A model generated the notes under the pieces. The model searched no databases. It was not told where the DNA came from and saw only the letters and a list, made by a program, of their open reading frames with translations. Of a DNA stretch of 64,000 bases, positions 37,814 to 50,150 are shown in pieces. Made by a program: the position numbers and the translations under genes. Source of the stretch: Styela clava (lineage: Eukaryota > Chordata > Ascidiacea > Stolidobranchia > Styelidae); the NCBI RefSeq assembly GCF_964204865.1, contig NC_135261.1, positions 16,244,001-16,308,000 of the forward strand, given 5' to 3'. Position 1 is the first letter of the stretch. Each line of letters begins with the position of its first letter.

Positions 37814-40800
37814 ATGCAGCCTAATAACTATGTATCACCACCCAGTTCTGTATATTCATATCCTGGGTCATCTCACACTGGCCGAAGTTTGAAAAGTTCA
37901 CATAGTCAGGGATCTATAAATGATTATTCTTATACAATGGAAGATGTGCAATTCTCTGGAGTTGGTCGTAAAGCATGGTAAGTAAGAATACAACGGGCTT
38001 CGTGTAGTTTCGAACCAAAATAATTTCTAGTGGGGGTGGTGTAACAATTTTGCATATTCATATGTCATTTCTAACCACCACCTGACTACGTCATCTAAAA
38101 ATCAATTTGTGAAATTTAAATTGTGCCCCCACACTTAACAAAAAAATTAATCAAATTCTGTTCAAGTTCCAAACCCTGCTAACACGCTTAAAAACAGTGT
38201 AAAACCGTCAAAAAACACCAATATTTATGAGCAGTAAGTCTTTTAGTGGAACCTTTGTGTTTTGTTTGACTTGTCCAATCTTGAATTTACTTCTCAAAAT
38301 CACAAGTTTCAACATAAAATATTCTGAAGTTAAGACTTAATTAATGTTATAAAATATAATTTCCTTTGTGGTAAAATTTTCAGTAACTACCTGTTAAATA
38401 ATAAGTAATATTATATTATCTCTTGTTTATATGTTTGCTATTTCTAGTACCGGTATATCTCTGTGAAATAGGACATATTTTATTACCAGAGACTTTCAAT
38501 GACCTTTATTCCCTCAATAGTTGTTGTTTTTGTGCGTCTAATGTAATAGAATTTATTGGAAACTGAACCTAATTGTTTATTTTCTGGTATTTTTGCACAT
38601 TCATTGTGAATTCTGCTATAAAAAATATCCACTGATACAGAAAGAGCTCCCAATTTCGAACGGATGGGAATCTTTTTGGTTTGACAATTGCCTATCCAAT
38701 CCAAATGGATGAGTTGAAGGACATAGGAATTGTCCAATGGATTTCAATCTCATTCTAACATATTTGGGTTCGACCACCCACTGTTAGTTGTAGTTGGGTC
38801 ATTGGAAGTAGGTAGACAAATGGATATAAAATTTAACCTTTCAAAATATGTAATTTTATTTTAAGTGCAACTGGCATGGAAAAGTGTAAGAAATACATGA
38901 GACGAATATTCAAATTTCGACAAATGGATTTTGAATTTGCACTCTGGCAAATGTTGAATCTGTTCATTGCTCCTCATAAAGTGTAAGTTATTATGCTCAG
39001 AGAACTAGGAACTATATATATATATGAAATCAACAATATATGTTTACTTTGAGTTTATCCTGCTGTTGATTTAAAACACTTTATAAAGATTTCCTTTGCG
39101 ATAAAGTGCTTTGTTTCATATTGCATGAAATATCTTGAATATTCGGTACGATTCAGCCTGGCGGACTGTCTGATACTGCTACAAGATTCATTAGATGTGT
39201 TTCTTATCTATTGTTGTTTTGTCACATTCTTATACACAATATCTTTTCATCACAGATACAGAAACTTCCAATACAGAAAACGTAAGTATTTTTAGTTTCA
39301 GAAAGTTATTGATTCAAAGGAGACATTCTGAATTTTTTTAATTTTCATTTTTTCATTTGTCATTTTTAATAAGCTAGTAGAGATAATAGAGATGGCTGAC
39401 ACCGGTACGTAGTATGTGTACCAGGTTTGGGTTAGGAATAATAATTTAAAAAAAATAAATTTAAAATATAATAATTTTATTCCAATTTTCCTTATTTTAG
39501 TTCTAATAGGTATAGGCTACTTATTTTTATTAAATTCTCAAAACAGCTTGGTACAAGGCAAGATTCAAGTAAATCCACCATTTTTATCATTCTAGCGTTT
39601 TTGAATTTATCTGTGGTTGCTTGATAATATAACAGTGCTATACATTGAACATTTAGTATGAGTCCTCATTATACTGGTTTTTATGCAATTTATTTTGCCA
39701 TTCTGACATACATTAATAAATTTAGCTTCTGATATCAAAACTGTTCATGTATAAGTAATTAACCTATTATAATTAACACTATAATTAATTGATATTTGCT
39801 TGTAAGGTTTGTGCATTGACAATGTATGTTTATCACATCATGTTGTTATTGTTTATACGAAATAGAAATGTATTTTACTTTGATCAGATGTCGTGTTTGT
39901 TTAGTTTGTGTTAATAAATCATGCTTGTTAAAATGAGACGCATACCTTCCATATCGAAATGAAGCTCTTTATATTTTAGAAACAAAAAATCAGTTTGCAA
40001 GAGATGATCCTGCTTTTTTAGTTCTGATGAGCATTGCGTTTTGTGGTAAGATGATAGGTTATATATCTCTCTCTTATTAAGGGCCACTGCTATTAGGGCT
40101 TGGCAGTGTGGCGCATCTGAAAACAAATGACTGGCTAACTAATCCCATACCCGACACAGACTGGTAACTGGACGAGAGGCCGTGGTTTGCTATATAATTA
40201 AGGCGTCTTTCCTCTCTCCTGGGATAAATATGGAAATCCTGATCTGACCATACTATTTTGATCATTGCTTGTTATATTGCTATCGGTTATACTGTTTACT
40301 ATTGCTTGGATTGATTTTTTTCATTCATTTCTAGTTACTTCTATCGGATTCGGACTTACTATGGGACTATCTTGGTTCAAGATATTCAAGCTTCTGTTGT
40401 GGGTTGTTTTCATAGACTGTATTGCTGTTGGAATACTTATTGCTACTGCTATGTGGTAAGTGTGACATTGTTGTCTTGGGGGATGAGGTGGCCATTATTT
40501 CTTTCTTCCTGCTATTTACTGTACAACAGTCTGAAAATAAGATTATGCTGCATTGTCCCGTAAAATTCACTCATAAGTCATAACAGAGAAAATCTTTTGT
40601 TGGGACCTTTGAGAATCCGGAAGCTACATAGATATTTTCCTTAATTACAATCGACCGAAAAGCAATATTTTCACAATAGTATACCAGGAGAGGCTTGATT
40701 TTAAATTACACATCTGATGCTAATTCCATCCATCAAAATAATTGATGATACTACTGTAACTAATTTTAAATGTGTGTTCAATTCATACTATATGGAAATA

Positions 40801-42834
40801 GTAGTTTCTGATAAGGATAAGTCTCTGTTGAACTCTGATGATCATTTTGATCATTTTTATGTTGCAGTTACAACTGAGAATATAAATCCTGCTTATTTGT
40901 TGAGAATAGGTTATGCTTTGACCCTCTAAACATTATACACTGTTTCGATTAATTCTGAGAATTACATATTTAATTCAGATTACAAACTTTGGTCTTTCAC
41001 CAATAATAATTTATATTAAGCAATGCTCAATTATATGAACCCATAGGTGTGGTGACTAGTAATATAGCCATTGCAGTTTCAACGAAAATGCAGCCAAATA
41101 TTTAATGAATTTTATCGATGAGCGATGAGTGTTAGTAATATGCTCGCCACCTCATCTCTGTGTGGGCTCGCGGGTTCGAATCACATTCGGAGATAATCAT
41201 GTGCGAGGTGATTGCTGGACTACTCGTCGCCGTAGGGTCCACCATGAAATCCATGCATCTGAAAACAAATAATTGGCTAACTATTTCCATAGCCGACATG
41301 GACTGGTAACTGGACGAGAAGACGTGGTGTGCCATATGATTAAGCCTTCTTATCGGCTTTTCTCTCTACCTAGGTTAAATATGTACAGTAAATCCCATCC
41401 TAATCAGCAAATTTGGGGTGAAATAGCAAAAATAGAACTTTTCTTCTTTTGGTATTGAAAATTCGTTGGATTCGTAGAATATCGATTTCTGCACAACATG
41501 AAATAAAACAGCCATTAGTAAATATATTCATTGGTCCTTTTTCATTCAGTAATACTTCCATTGTCAATAACAGGTTAATCAGCAATAAATATCTTGTTCG
41601 GTACATCAAGGGGGGTGCTGATGTTGAGTGGGCTTATGCATTTGATGTTCACTTGAATGCCTTCTTTCCTGTGTTGATGATTTTACATTGCCTGCAATTG
41701 TTTTTCATAAATCGTGAGTTGATTTTATCTACCATGTTTTTGAATTCTTTCCCGGTATATAGGTAATACAACTATTCTCAGTAGGTTAAAATTTGTGACA
41801 GGAATTTTAGCTCAACATTTTGAAAAACTTGATAAAATTTGTGCATATTATAGTGTTGTGAATATTTTGTAATTGCTCTGTACAGCTGTTTGATATATTC
41901 ATTGCATCGATAAATATTCATAGTTGTATTGTCATCCTTGCCTCCCTTTTATTTCATGTTTCACACCCAATTTCCCTTGTATTATAATGATTGAAGATTG
42001 AGATTGGTTTGGAAATAATAGGCCCCAATACTAACAACATCTTGTTAGACCTCCCAACTTAGATCCTTTGTTTATTTTGAAAATGAATTGATCAAGGAAT
42101 AAATTTTTTGTAATTGTATTTTGTATACCGTATATTTAAACATTTTGAATATTTTTCTGATTAGCTCTTATTGTGAAGGATTGGTTTCTTTCTGTATTGG
42201 TGGGAAATACATTCTGGCTTGCAGCACTCGGATATTATGTTTATATCACTTTTTTGGGATATAATGGTGAGTATTTCGTTTATCTAAAAACTGAAAACAT
42301 TACTTTAGGAACGCCCTGCGTATTTTGAATATTATTGAAATATCATTTTGAATGACATTTTCCTTCGGATTTTTCGTCAAATTCTGGAGGCGTAACAATC
42401 TTATTTTAATTGGCATACATTTCTGATCATGGCTATATCCAGATTAATCCCATTGTAAATGGTACTCTCGTAGTGTGTGTAACAGATTAGGGTTAGGCCA
42501 TAATTTTATTCCGATTTTCCTTATTTTATCTCTATTATGAGTTCGGAGACTGTCTGTGTTAGCCAAGTGTATAGCCCTGCCCATAGGTTTCAGCCCTTTA
42601 CAAAACTTGATGTAAAGTAGGCTAAAAAATTGGTTACCTCCATATTGGTACACACACTTCTGGAGCGCCTTGTAAACTGCTTAGTTACTTGTTTTTTCAG
42701 TTCTACCATTCGTGAAGAAAAGCATTGTCCTGCTTTCTCCATTACTCTTACTGGGAACAACTTATTTCATATCGCTTATCACTCGATGGAACATCACTAA
42801 AGCATTACTCTGGTTCTATGAGAACAGGGTGTGA
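37814..42834 (+). CDS. UNC50: UNC-50 homologue, Golgi membrane protein
   Basis: Multi-pass membrane protein of the UNC-50/Gmh1 family, which acts in the Golgi/ER and in C. elegans is needed for correct trafficking of acetylcholine receptors. Exons: 37814-37977, 38866-38982, 39256-39281, 39980-40045, 40335-40455, 41574-41713, 42165-42266, 42701-42834; GT-AG throughout, 289 aa. Family signatures: RRIFKFRQMDFEFALWQM, VYRNFQYRKQTK, FARDDPAFLVL, LLLWVVFIDC, VEWAYAFDVHLNAFFP, LQLFFIN, YYVYITFLGY and the closing LPFVKKS. Five hydrophobic segments follow in the usual order. The Ser/Tyr-rich N terminus of about 60 residues is longer than in the ~260-aa vertebrate proteins. Start is the ATG at 37814; an upstream in-frame TTG is unlikely. 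Exon 3 is a 26-nt microexon. Introns carry SINE and MITE copies. Confidence 0.93.
39393..39520. repeat. MITE family B, partial copy
   Basis: 'acaccggtacgtagtatgtgtaccaggtttgggttagg' matches the left arm of 32389-32628, and 'attccaattttccttattttagttctaatagg' matches its centre. The right arm is missing. Located in an UNC-50 intron. Confidence 0.6.
40085..40250 (+). mobile_element. SINE fragment
   Basis: Matches the 3' part of the SINE at 41105: 'gcatctgaaaacaaatgactggctaacta', 'actggtaactggacgagaggccgtggtttgc', 'attaaggcgtctttcctctctcctgggataaatatg'. Promoter half absent. Located in an UNC-50 intron. Confidence 0.65.
41105..41400 (+). mobile_element. tRNA-derived SINE, most complete copy
   Basis: The 5' part resembles a tRNA: 'gatgagtgttagtaatatgctcgcc' around the A-box position and GCGGGTTCGAATC as a good B box about 45 bp downstream. 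A body shared with other copies in the window follows (24455, 40085, 43455, 57715) and ends in 'cttatcggcttttctctctacctaggttaaatatg'. Pol III-transcribed SINE by family knowledge. Located in an UNC-50 intron. Confidence 0.7.
42461..42667. repeat. MITE family B, copy 2
   Basis: Left part 'ggtactctcgtagtgtgtgtaacagattagggttaggcc' and right part 'ggttacctccatattggtacacacacttctggagcgcc' match the family at 32389. It lies in the last intron of UNC-50. Confidence 0.55.
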
Positions 42835-43454
42835 ACAGATATTACACAAAATTATTTTGTCTACACTATCTTATCAAATGTGCAACAATGCATCAAAATC
42901 CAGCAACTGAAAGTCTATTTCACTCTACTGAGTTATATAAACCAAGGATGATTATCAAAACTATATTTATTATTCCACTCTAGCTGGCTGTTATATCTTT
43001 TGGTGAAGTGATTTGGTTTTGCAAGTAATATGAGTAGTATAACCTTGCTAGTATATGTAGCTACCTTGCTATGAAAGCTTCGTGCTTTTTCTAAGAATAT
43101 GAGCATGGGTGATATCACGGAAAGACTGAAGTTGTGAGATGATGTAGTCAAGCTAGGAAAAGGTCGCATATTATACATGCATGCCTATGTTCATAATTTT
43201 GTCCACTTATACATTTACAGACCAAATGATTTCCCATGCCATCTGAACAAGTCGCTGGTGCGCTTATTTTTATATGACTCTAGAATATTCTTTTCAATTT
43301 TTCAGTCTTGTGAAAGTATATTTATTGTAAATACAACATGCTTTATTGGAAAATGCCTACAGTTTTGCGAATATTTAAGTTTAGAGGTGATAGCACTTTG
43401 TATATTAGTATAATTTCATTTCACCAAGCGGTTGTTGGATAACACAATCTGAAG

Positions 43455-43585
43455 GATCGGGAAACTGAATGATCAGCGATCGGAGTGCGCTGAAACGAAT
43501 AACCAGCTAACAAATCTTACGTGAACTGATAACCGGACGACAGGCAGTGATGCCCCATATGGTTAAGCTGTCTTATCGGCCGTTT
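43455..43585 (+). mobile_element. SINE fragment
   Basis: Diverged match to the SINE 3' half ('gaacgaataaccagctaac', 'ctgataaccggacgacaggcagtg', 'ggttaagctgtcttatcggcc'). A parallel copy lies in the third tandem unit at 57715-57855. Confidence 0.5.
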
Positions 43586-43780
43586 ATTATTGAAATCCTA
43601 CATTCTGTTTCTTAGGCTGGTAGCTGTGGCAACTTTCTGTAATTTCCATCCTTTGTTTTTGCCAGAGGCGTAGCCAGCATATTTTGCGCCCGGGGCAAAA
43701 TATAAAATTGGCGCCCCGGCCCCCACGTTTAATCATGTTTTCTATTGCATTTAATTGTGTATGTAAAAAAAATTATATTT

Positions 43781-44570
43781 CGTCACGCTAATAACCGAAT
43801 TGCGTAAGTCATTTTTAGCTGTTGTGAGAAAAACGTAAAAAAACTTCCTAATGATATTGCTATGCCATTGAGAGTCTTTAATTTGCCATAGTTCAACTTT
43901 TTGATCGTAGCCGGATTTAAGTTAATTTGTATGACGCAGTCATGTGACGTCATAATGGCACACTGTGATTTAGGCAAAAATGTGTCTATGGCTAGAGGAC
44001 ATACGCAATTTTGCAACTTGTCTATATGTACCAGTCCTGAAAACCAAACAATCCAAAATCCCCAAAATAGCTAATCTGTTTCAATTACATTATTTTTTAT
44101 GTTTAAAAATATATATTTCATCAATATAACACGCTCTGCACATCACCGAAATAAGACTAAAGTTAAATATAAAGAATAAAACAGTAATGTACTCTTATAT
44201 AAAAGTCAACCATGGTGAATTGGACTCAGACAGTAAATATCACAAGTGCACGCCTTCCTATACAGTAGTATAAATTGAAAATTATTAGCGCTAAGCTAGA
44301 ATCTGAGATGCAAAAACTCGAAAATCCTTCGCCTAGGTTATTTTGCCTTTGTGACGTCACAATAGTCCTGCGTTAACAATGATAATTCATTATGACGGAA
44401 CAATTGAACAAATTTGCATATCATACAAAATTTCTATTTTTATGGGTTTCGGAATTCTTAAAATAAAATCTGAGTTAACAGACAGGTGCGCAGCATTACA
44501 TAAATACCTATTTTATGAAAAATTCAAAACCGTCCAAAATGACTTACGCAATTCGGTTATTAGCGTGACG
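43781..44570. mobile_element. MITE family A, copy 2, nested in hAT
   Basis: 790-bp element with the same 35-bp termini (CGTCACGCTAATAACCGAAT) as 17984-18803, in the opposite internal orientation. It interrupts the hAT element at 43663-45587. No exact flanking duplication is visible here (ATTT left, ATAT right). Confidence 0.8.
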
Positions 44571-44780
44571 ATATGTGAATTCAAATTTATATGTATTTAT
44601 ATATTTTATTATTTATTCAAAAATATATGTATATGTAAATTCAAATTTTAATGGAACATTTTATTTAAAGAAGAAGCAAAGCTATACAAAATAGAGCATA
44701 TGTCCCACTCAGTTACTGTCAAAGATGATCTACATAGTCTAAAATAAATTCATTTTTTCAATTTCACTGTCGTAAACTGG

Positions 44781-45134
44781 TTAACACGTCATCAAAATCT
44801 GTTTTTTTTCCAATGTTTCTCTTTCAACACTTATAAGTGCAAGATCACGGAGACGATCCTGTCCCGTTGATGCACGCGAATACGACAAAATAAGTTTCAA
44901 TCTGCTGAAAGACCGTTCACAGCTTGCAATTGAAACTGATATTGTAAACAAAATTTGTAGAGAAATTCGCAGATTGAATAAAACGTCGTCTCCAAAAGAC
45001 ACAATAAAACCAAGAAGAGCCAAAGGAGTTTCTGGTTGATCTCCAATTTCAGTGAAAAGTTCGTGGCCATTGATGTCCGTGTGGTAGAGATTTGCAAAAT
45101 CTGTGCAATCTCGACGAATTGTCGAAAACGGCAT
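44781..45134 (-). pseudogene. hAT transposase C-terminal domain remnant
   Basis: A 117-codon open frame ends in the hAT dimerisation domain: ISVSIASCERSFSRLKLI then DRLRDLALISVE, the family's conserved SCERSFS...LK...R..M..dRL..L.l...e pattern. The upstream catalytic part (DDE region) and the BED finger are absent. It is the residue of the transposase of the surrounding element. Confidence 0.85.
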
Positions 45135-46297
45135 TGGGGTCTTTTAGCACAGTATAATATATTTTATGTAACTCTGCCGCAAAGTACGGTACTTTGACAA
45201 CAAAATACAAAACCACGTATTACTCAAAACATGTATTAACATCATTCAACCAAATTCCGTTTCCATTTGTCTCCAGCACAGAACTAATATCAACTTACAT
45301 CCGAGTGCGCAGGCAGTGCTTTGTTTTCCGGCCAGATTTTTTTGGCCATGTAATTACGATGGAAATCTGACCGTGCTATGTGCGTGATGACGTCGGCAGT
45401 CGTAAGTGGTCTGACCAAGTGTGCAGTTTGCCATGTACTAAGATTAGATGTCTGCCGCCGGTGCGATCTTGCTTGTGACCGTTTTTTACCTTTGTTGTGA
45501 AATTTTTGCCAGCCCCATTTTGGCGCCCCTGTACCTTGGCGCCCGGGGGCATATGTACCCCACTGCCCCCCCTAAGCTACGCCTCTGGTTTTTGCCATAG
45601 TTATACAGTTGTTTATAGTTATATCATTGCGGAATAATTTACCAACTGTTGAGATGAATTCGAAAATAATGACCATCCGGTGCGACATGCGATGGTACCG
45701 TATAAATTGCTGGTTTGTGTTGTTTTCATTCAACATTTCCTCCGTTCGAACTACTGTATTTCCCCCCTAAATATTAAACAATTTTATATAAACCGTCAGT
45801 CTTTTTATTCTAGTCAGTCCAGCATCTGCATATAAAATGCTATATATATATATAACCTGGAAAAATTACCACGGGATAGATGGCCTGATTAGGTACCCCG
45901 CGGCTTCTAGTAAAACTGTGTGTTATTTTTCTGGAACTTTTGAGTTTTGGGTTTGCTAAATTGCTAAACCTTGAGTCGTAAATTCGAATAAGTCCTGTTG
46001 CATTTATGTTAGTTGAATTCCATATGGGCAAACATTTCAAATATTTTGTATGACAATACAGTATCCAAATTCTAATATTTTACTATCACCATCGGCCTAA
46101 GAAAAGGAGAAATCGAAATTTCGCCAAAGTTAAAATATTGCTGAAATCGAACTGTATAGTAAAGATTGAATCAATAGTAGTTAAAATCGCAATAGTATAT
46201 ATATGTAAAATAAAAGTCAAGTATGCGCTTTTTTGCTGTAAAAAGTGACGACCTCAACAACTAAAGCAATTGTATGATTATTGTATAGGGCTATATA

Positions 46298-46784
46298 CAG
46301 GGAATCCATACCGTCCTTATTTCTAAGGTTTGTCCTTATTTTTGGCTTATTTTTTAGCTTGCGTCCTTATTTTTGGCTTGCGTGTCCTTATTTGGACCTT
46401 ATATTGGAAGCTTTGTGTTGTTTGTCTTATCGCCAAAGCTTTATTGTGGCATCATAAAAGAAACACAATCTTATTTGGAACACAAAAAAGCAAGGCATAG
46501 ATAGGCATGAAGCATTGCTAGTGTGCCGATCCTTAGTTTTTGTCGTGGTGGTGGTTATTTTAGCCATTTAATTAAAAACGACCAAACGTAAGAAAGTTTT
46601 TTGTGAGTACGGGAAAGAATTCAAAGTTAAACGAAGCTTGAAGGGTAAGTGCTTCGCACACTCTGACGTCTGTAATAATTGTGACATCAACCTGGAGCCT
46701 ATAGAAAAGCCAGCTATTTCTGATCACAATGCAGAAATTTTTCCAGTCGTCTTTATTTTGGGTTCCAGATCGATGGAATCCCTG
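46298..46784. mobile_element. hAT MITE
   Basis: 487 bp with ends CAGGGAATCCAT and ATGGAATCCCTG and a perfect 8-bp duplication GCTATATA (46290-46297, 46785-46792). Near the left end 'gtccttattt' is repeated several times. It is absent from the matching place in tandem unit 3 (about 58755-58785), so it was inserted after that duplication. Confidence 0.87.
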
Positions 46785-47234
46785 GCTATATAGGCAATAG
46801 GTCATAGGGAAATCACTGACTTGACCTTATGACGTAAGAATGTCTTTACTACTGTTGTAAACTTCGATTGGGTGCAGCTAGCTGAGGAATTTAAAGTTTG
46901 AAATCGTCGAAATGGGCATCAAAAACTTTTTAATGTTCAATTGTATTATTTTATCGGTTTTGTACTTCTTTGATCACTCCACCTGCAAAAAAATTCAGCT
47001 GTATACCTCATTGATAGCGTCTTTTAGAATATTTTCGATCACAATACCATAAATACCTCACGCATTTTCATTTTTTATAAATATATTTCACACTACACTC
47101 GGGCTACAGTTAGAACACATTCAAGTCTCTTGTGCTTATTACAATTAGGCAATATTTTCATTTTAGATTTCAAAAACGCATAGATTAGAAACACGACAGC
47201 AATGCTCAATTACACGAATACAATGGCCCGATAA

Positions 47235-50085
47235 CTAATCAACCGTTATCTGATAATTTGAAAGCTTAGAATCTAAATTTTTAAATCGAGTTCCACCGCC
47301 AAAGCAATTCACATCCTTACCAACCGGATTACTTCGATTTGCTGAGAAGATCAACGCACGGGCATGGCGAAAGAGATCAAACATAATAGGTATCCTTTTC
47401 AAATTAAAAAAAAGCAAAATATTTGCTAAACATGGGGCCCCACAATACACAGATTAAATTTGAAAAAATAATAAATAATAAAATAAAAGCAACTTCTAGT
47501 GGCATCATTCATCACCAAGTGCCGGAAAATAAATTTAAATTCGATTGGTGCATTAGAGGCGATAAAAAGATATTTTATTAATAGGACTACGTCTTGCCCC
47601 AAAATAGATGGTAAATGATTTGAAGTATGTCTTAATTGATTAAATAAATGATTCTCAATATTCTAATTTACATGTATATAATTTTTGCCGATGCATTTGA
47701 GTTTAATTCATTTTTAATTTCAATATTCCAACTGTACATAAGTACAGTTGAACTGATATGGGTTTATTTTATACATTAATTATCGGTAAATGGTGAAGAT
47801 ATGCGATCGGAATCAGAACTTCAATCAACAACGGGTTGGTCTATATTCGACAGCTCATGTAGAATACTCATTATGTGAATAAAATGCAATGTCACTTTTT
47901 TGCTTTGAGATGTAATTTGATATTACAAATTCGTGGGAATTAAAAATCCCGGCTGCATTTGCCAGCACAGTCAGTAATTGATGCTACAGATATGCAAGTA
48001 ATTGAATGTATCCGAACAGTAAGATAAATTTAATTTTCATGTGTTATACTGGTGTCTGTTGCTTTGGTAACTCTTTGGTGTGTGTATCAGCGTCGGTCGG
48101 TCGTTGTATCGTTGTTTCTTCTTTTCGGAATAGCCGTCTAAAAACTTTTTTTTGTTTCTCCTCTCATGGTACTCTGTGGTACATTTCTAACATCATATTT
48201 GATGGTACCATGCTATTTCTTAATTGATTCGCAATAAATTTGTTTGTAACTTGATGTTTTGTTGTAGTTTTGGGGGCGATGATACCGTTAAAAGTACGGT
48301 ATGTGGCGACAAGTTTGAGAACCACTGGTCTAGTACATGATTTACAGTACTTAAATTATTCTGCCTGTACTCATGACATTTTTAATGTTCTTTCAACGCT
48401 AATATTTCAATATTATTTACTATATCCTCTGCTGCAAATACCTGATGCTTCACATCACTTAAACGCGATTAGTGAAACGGGAAGGCAATTGACCAATGAC
48501 TGATAGACTTGCGAGTTGCGAATTTGCAAATAAACCGTTTTTAATCATATTGAGTTTTGATCATCCGGCCCAGTAATCCAGTTAATTATCCGCATCCGCA
48601 CTCAGGAAAGTAATTTGCCACCCCTGCTCTAATATGAAAAAGTGGACATTTTTTGATTCAGTTTACTGTGATCGGCCACTGACGTGCTCAGAGGTACCCG
48701 TGAACTTACAACAAAGAAAAACTTTGCTCGTATATATTTCCCCGCGCTATTCAAGTAACGCTGGTTACGAGCCTTATAACGTTAAACAGTCATAATAAAA
48801 TTTGCAATAGCTTGCTATATCATGGCTTATTATAAATATTGATCGTAATTGTGGCCTGTTTCTAGGACTACTCTGTTATTCTATTTTAAGTCCCCATAGT
48901 TGCATAATTCTTTACCTTTTAAACTTTTTCTCCTCGTGCCTACCAGGATTACGAGATAAAATGTAAGCAGAGCAACGGGACATATTGGAAAGTACAGAAG
49001 TATCGGAAATGCGATATACATACATCGCCGTACGTGAATTAGCCTGAAATCATACAGATGTAATATTTTATGTATTTGTATACATTCTACACGGTATTTT
49101 AGAATTCGTTCATGAATATTTATACTAAACCCGACCTAGTCACGACCTTAATTCTGAGAAGAAGAAATTGGTAAAATTTGTCTTGCATGTTTATCCGATT
49201 TATCGAATATTTGACAAGGTGTGTACGGGTTTTTTGAAACCTCGAGTGAAAAATTGGTAATATGTTGTTTATTGTGTCAAACCTGATCTGAGCTACTTTT
49301 TATTTAACTTTTTATTTATTATAACAATCCAAACCCTGTAATAGAAGCTAAAAACTTGTTTCAGTCCTTGATTGATTTCGGACAAAACACAGAAAAACAT
49401 GAAGGAACCAAGTCTATACTATTTACTTTTAGTCTGATGTGTCGAAGATAGTTCAAGATATATATATATATATATCAACTATTAAATGATTTATAAAATA
49501 GGTAATGATGCTAATTTTGCAAATTGGGTAGAATAAGCATTTGTGTAAAAAAATGTAATTAAATTCGATGAAAGTACCGTAGGAAACCAAAAGTAGAAGA
49601 CAAAGTTTGCTAAAAACGTCTCCACCCAAATTCCCAATGCAAGTATCTAAAGGAGATAAAACAAAAAATATTATATTTTCTTTCAAACATGCTTTCAAGT
49701 TGAGGAATTTAAAGTAATGAAGCAAGAGGTTTACCTTTACTATATGGGGTGTGATCTTTTTCAATCTATGGGGAATTTTATTCCGATTATTCGTAATATT
49801 ACAAATACCAAAATATGTTGAATGGTTACGTTGTTCGTTCAAAAATCGACAGCTAGTGTTGTCTAAAAAATGAATATTCATAAGTTATACTGTGTAAAAT
49901 TGTACAAATTGTTTAAAAATTTTTTTACAAATGTAGTAAACAGTTTGTTGAATTTTCACTAAATATATATATTTATATTTCGCTATGATCTACCATAAAT
50001 CTAAAACAAAATTAACGTATGAGCTACAATACCTTACAGAAGAAAACTGGAAGAGAATATTTAAAGTATCCAAAGGTTATACCTG
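47235..50085 (-). pseudogene. GPCR pseudogene, tandem copy 1
   Basis: Relative of the receptor at 3826-9900. Recognisable exons: 3' part of exon 3 (50033-50085, TFGYFKYSLPVFFCK), exon 4 (49735-49862), exon 5a (49516-49646, TM4), exon 5b (48916-49043, TM5: YIAFPILLYFPI) and the tail exon (47235-47394). Damage: the TM3 Trp after the amine-site Asp is a TGA stop, exon 4 also has a 1-nt deletion, the donor of exon 5a reads AT instead of GT, the second-loop Cys is Tyr, and exons 6 and 7 are missing and replaced by hAT debris. Exon 3 is cut by a SINE fragment. Clearly non-functional. Confidence 0.85.
48170..48625. mobile_element. hAT debris replacing GPCR exons 6-7
   Basis: Contains 'tttgagaaccactg' (about 48321-48334) and 'atttgccacccctg' (about 48608-48621), both typical hAT right ends. 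The aligned tandem unit 2 has 2.1 kb here with two receptor exons (52080-54195). Left boundary uncertain. Confidence 0.4.
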
Positions 50086-50150
50086 TACCTAATATGGTTG
50101 AACCGTCTTATCGACCTTTCTCTCCCGGGATAAGTATGAAAATAGTATAT
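50086..50150 (+). mobile_element. SINE fragment at unit junction
   Basis: 'atggttgaaccgtcttatcgacctttctctcccgggataagtatg' matches the SINE 3' end and the copy at 57805-57850. It marks the junction between tandem units 1 and 2. Confidence 0.6.

Larger units (their letters stand above)
43663..45587 (-). mobile_element. hAT transposon with transposase remnant
   Basis: 1925 bp with ends CAGAGGCGTAGCC and GGCTACGCCTCTG-type inverted repeats. A perfect 8-bp target duplication GTTTTTGC flanks it (43655-43662 and 45588-45595). It carries the C-terminal part of a hAT transposase on the minus strand and a nested 790-bp MITE. The N-terminal transposase is missing, so it is non-autonomous now. Confidence 0.88.

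Noticed and set aside
41150-41185. Possible tRNA gene (good B box GGTTCGAATC)
   Set aside because: No cloverleaf or acceptor stem pairing could be drawn. It is the head of a SINE.
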